From: Strongylocentrotus purpuratus
Lineage: Eukaryota; Echinodermata; Echinoidea; Camarodonta; Strongylocentrotidae
DNA: 64,000 nt
Direction: 5' to 3'
NCBI RefSeq assembly: GCF_000002235.5
Contig: NW_022145610.1
Location: forward strand, 30,865,806 to 30,929,805
Shown: piece after piece, positions 60,431 to 64,000 of the stretch
Layout: the number at the start of each line of letters is the position of its first letter
How positions within the stretch are numbered: position 1 is the stretch's first letter
Position numbers and translations under genes: made by a program
The notes under the pieces: model-generated
Seen by the model: the letters and a program-made list of their open reading frames with translations, nothing else
What the model was told of the DNA's origin: nothing
Database searches by the model: none

Positions 60431-62167
60431 ACTACAATTTAGCAAAAAAAATATGAGGGAGTAGTGACGAATTATCCCTCGAAAGCTCCAGAAGTGTTCT
60501 GGCAAAGTGAAAATGAGCTCTGTTAATAAAAACAAAGAATCACTTCAATATCACTGTGAGATAAATACACTTTTACAATACCAAATCTTAAAAGAGCTCA
60601 CAACAGTAAAAGTATTTGTTGACACTGGTACAAACACAAATAAACAAAACTAGGAAAATGAATAGATATATGCAATTATTGAAGAGGTTTGTCTGACATT
60701 CTTCTTAAAGAATTAAACCAAGAAATATGGAAGTGCAGAAAAAAGATGGGAGGATTTTCCATATTTTGGAGCCATAATGAAAGAAACTACACTCCCCTGA
60801 TCATCCTCTTATCTTCATCCTTCTCATTTCTCATCACCATGAAAACCAGTTATAATCATCTCATCCATCAACAGTACACCCCCCCCCCCCTCTCCTCCTC
60901 TCCTCCTCTCCTTCTCTTCATCCTCTGCTCCTCCCATCTTCCCTCTCCCACCTCCACCTCCTCCTCCTCCGTTGCCCCTAGCGATGAATTACAGATGCTT
61001 GGGAGCAGCTTCATTATGAAGCCACTGCTCCATGCAACCGTAGATGAATGATGAACATTCCTCCACACGTTCTCTTCACATTCGCTTACCGGTCTCCCAA
61101 CGTTCACCCCCGACTCCCTTATCAAGCACAACTGGATTTCTGCCTAATACCATGCATCACTAAGTCTTCCTGTCAGCTATACCCCATCATCATCCTACAC
61201 TCAGTTCTTAATCCCTTTTTCTCAAAAATATGAAGGCATGAAGAAGGAAGAATAATGATTGAAGGCTTTGGCACACACCCGGAGGGATATGAAGAGACAA
61301 TGGAGGAATTTGGAGATAATCTGCTGGAACAGAATTGTGCAATCGCTTCATGACTGATTTATTCCCAATTAACTCATTCCTACTTCCATTTTTTTCAATA
61401 TGTGAGTTCTATTATATAATTTGTCTTACTGTGATTGTGGGAAGTAAAGAAAAGGAGAAGTAATTATTAGGATATTAATAAAATGCCTGACAACCAAATG
61501 CAGACAAATTTTGGGATGCTTACTCAAACAAACAAAACTCATAAGCTTCTTGACTATTGCCCTACATAACTCTAAACTACCAATCAAATACCACTAAAGG
61601 GCAAAACAGATCTTGGATCGATGTAAGCAGTTGCATAATTGAAGAGCATAATCTAGCAAATGCTATACACAGATTACTGACTTAAGTCAATTATGAAAAG
61701 GGTTTTAATATTTCCAATTTTCTAGAGGATTTCACAGAGCCACAGGCGAAATCCTTCCAAGCAGACTTCAAACAGCTTAGCATATCAATTAATTGTACAC
61801 GATATTGATGAATAGGACTGAAGTATATGTTGATTTCTAAGTGGAAAAAGTTAGGGAAATTAATCAACCGCTCACCTCATTAAAACTAGTGGTCTCATTA
61901 TAAAAAAACCAAGTCAAGGGTAATAAGTTTCACAAGGATAAAAATTGTTTATCCGAGTCTGTCATCTGTAGTATGTATAAAATCATTGAGTTATTAATGT
62001 AAATATGTATTGCTATTATGGAAATAAAAACCTCGCTTGAGGATAAGAGGGGAAAAAAATGTACAAAATCCTATAATCTAAAGATAAAATTAATGTACAT
62101 CACTATGACTCTCTAAAATGTCTCTCGTAATCTATCTATATAAACTATATTTATGTTCAATTACACT

Positions 62168-62370
62168 GTTTGTTTGTTTGTTTGTTTTAACTGACCGCTA
62201 AGAACAGGTGTTTGCTGGTAAGTATTCAACTAGGGGACATATGGCTTTAGTCCTCTCCGAGGGACTTGGTAATGAGGATTAATGCCTTACCAAAGGGCAC
62301 AACAACATTGACTTGGTTCTGAACCGGTGACCTCACGGCCACAAGACCACTGCTCTACCACTGAGCCATT
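62168..62370 (-). mobile_element. tRNA-derived SINE, copy 4
   Basis: Reverse-strand head with GGCTCAGTGGTAGAGCAGTG and a B-box-like GGTTCAGAACC; body GGCATTAATCCTCATTACCA. The distal end on the plus strand is a (TGTT)n run. Confidence 0.85.
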
Positions 62371-62479
62371 GTATCTCTTCTTGACAGGAAAGGGAAACAG
62401 AATTCCAGAGTTACAAAGATGAGGGGGTGATTACGAGAGAAAATCTCAATCATTTCATCTGCTCAGGCACCTAACCCAG

Positions 62480-62941
62480 GGTGGGTTCAAGCGATTTTTT
62501 GAAGCTAGAATCACATACATGCATCACAAATCAAAACGCCATTAAAAAACTTGGTTACTGCAGGAGAGCGTTCAAGTGATTTTTTCATCAACGCTGATTC
62601 TTGCTCATTTCAAGCCCAGCCACTGCTCATCACACTGTGCAGTTTGACCCAGGAAGTATACCGGTAGGTCAACTTCGCTGCATGATTTCTGAATTTGTTT
62701 ACGGTCGACTGTCAGCCAAACCGGAAGCAGGCCACGATAATGACACTACAGAATCATGATTAAGATCTCTGTTTGTTCAAGCGATTTTTTTCTTCAGAGT
62801 TTCATGTTTGCGTTTTTTAAACACATTTATTTTTACGACCGATGGAAAATCGCTTGAAATCGCTGGAACGCAACTGTGTTTTATACTAAATGTTTTTGAA
62901 AAATGTGTTGCTAGGGTGAAAAGGTGTCGCTTGAACGCACC
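62480..62941. mobile_element. TIR element GGTGCGTTCAAGCGA, copy 2
   Basis: The left end GGTGGGTTCAAGCGATTTTT and right end TCGCTTGAACGCACC align with the copy at 12533-13012 across the whole length, including GCAGTTTGACCCAGGAAGTA and GCCAAACCGGAAGCAG. One arm carries a G for C change. Confidence 0.85.
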
Positions 62942-64000
62942 ACTAGATATCTCCCCTCCAAGATCACCCCTCATCTCCACTAGTTGAAGAACTCTCACCA
63001 AGGCCACTTATACACTCAGCGCCACAAATTACCCCCATGGCAGAATTGATCATGATAATAAATACAACCTTCAGCTCACATTTGGTGTGTGATTGTGAGG
63101 ACTTATGAGGAGAAAGCTCCTTCATTACTACCAATACCCCAAGGCTCGTCTTGGGGTAAGAGATGTGACCTCCATCTAAGGATTGTCAAGTTCAATTTGA
63201 TGGAAAAACATGAGTTCTATTGATTTTCCTATGCTGTTATATACTGTCAAACATTGTTAGTAATGTCCTTGAAATATTCTTGGAAATGTCTTAGAGATGA
63301 AACAAACAACTCAGGCAAAGGTTGGCGTGACAGATGTATAATAAGAAATGCTCAACAGGGGACATGCAAGGTCTTAATGTTAAGGGGAATCAATTCTTCT
63401 TGAATCCTGCTACTTTCTTATTCCTTGTCCAATTTTTCCCCCTCAAACCTTTACTGGCTGGTATGTTTACCTCATATTGCACCAACTTTCTAAAAAGAGG
63501 TTTATTCAATTTTAATGCTTTAAGTGTATACTGACAAGGAATATCACAAATGCCACTTTGATTTCAATAAATTAGAAGAGAAAAAAACATGTCACATTCT
63601 TTATGTCATCAGATCGATCTTCCTCAAACTTTCACTGACGTTTATTAAATTTTTTAAAAACACTTTCACTTATACCAATGTGATGCCAAAATGTATGTCT
63701 CCTGTAAATCTACAAAAAATAATTCCTTCTCCTACAGGGGACTAGTTTGTAATATCTATATATTAAATAAAAAATCTTTTGAATCCATTCATCTTCATTG
63801 CAACTGAGCTTTTAGGGAAGTATCCAAAAGCGACCAAATGGATGATCCTTGGCAGAACCGCCTGGCAGCTGAATGATCTATTCATTTCAAATCATAACAT
63901 TATTGATTAGCTCATAGACATTTCATGAAACCTATCCAGGCTACGCCATTCATGCGCGCCCTTCAAAAGGGCACTTGGTCTAGATAAAATGGGAAGTGAT

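Larger units (their letters stand above)
38935..64000. other. Right part of the window with no supportable exon; intron or intergenic
   Basis: No ORF in this 25 kb has convincing coding character on either strand; the long ones lie in CT or GA repeats. Repeats are listed individually. Stretches where I see nothing specific: about 41400-42980, 43140-44220, 48200-49080, 50200-51520, 53300-53580, 55180-56400, 56720-57560 and 61150-62160, and 62945-64000. Upstream exons of the minus-strand gene could be hidden here if short. Confidence 0.4.

Noticed and set aside
1..64000. CRISPR arrays, phage, operons or other prokaryotic systems
   Set aside because: The regular repeats here are minisatellites without unique spacers, and gene structure and repeat content are animal nuclear.

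Overview
This is a window of AT-rich animal nuclear DNA. It is not bacterial: there are no operons, no ribosome-binding sites and no long intron-free genes, while GT-AG splice sites, SINE, LINE and MITE repeats and long GA/CT microsatellites are abundant. The repeat style suggests a marine invertebrate deuterostome, most likely an echinoderm such as a sea urchin. That style includes a tRNA-derived SINE, many short palindromic DNA elements, ATT-tailed repeats containing GCGCTATATAAG-like ends, and a LINE tail ending in (AATC)n. The organism call is inference from repeat style, not from a marker gene.

One protein-coding gene can be supported. It runs right to left on the minus strand and is incomplete at both ends. 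Its recognisable coding pieces are at 38934-38749 (62 codons, hydrophobic/amphipathic segment followed by an acidic tail), 34767-34003 (255 codons, Ser/Pro/Asn-rich with basic kinase-type motifs), 14399-13035 (455 codons, begins with its own ATG in a good start context) and 7711-7455 (85 codons plus 2 bases). The first two and the last join in phase 0. The 13-14 kb exon also has a phase-0 donor that fits the 7.7 kb exon, but I see no acceptor in the right phase before it, so it reads best as an alternative first exon driven by an internal promoter. I do not recognise the protein family. The sequence shows a disordered phosphoprotein with RRxS/T sites and an RVQF motif of the PP1-docking type.

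Everything else is intron or intergenic DNA dominated by repeats. 1-7.4 kb: an old tandem array split by a 712-bp TA-flanked inverted-repeat element, and a 29-bp minisatellite. 7.7-13 kb: ATC and GA microsatellites, a TTAA-flanked MITE, and a GGTGCGTTCAAGCGA element ending about 20 bases from a splice donor. 14.4-34 kb: degenerate tandem repeats, several MITEs, two SINEs, and a MITE nested inside another. 35-47 kb: SINE, LINE 3' end, a foldback element with GTGTCCACACACA subrepeats, and two TTAA elements sharing one TTAA. 47-64 kb: a duplicated block, a 0.85-kb CT minisatellite, hairpin elements, a 211-bp tandem repeat, a CCATGGTTACC degenerate array, a fourth SINE, and a second copy of the GGTGCGTTCAAGCGA element.

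I see no CRISPR array, toxin, virus-like gene, rRNA or genuine tRNA, and no clear novel multi-gene system. The most interesting material is the unidentified gene with an apparent internal start and the set of TTAA-flanked and hairpin MITE families with readable insertion histories.
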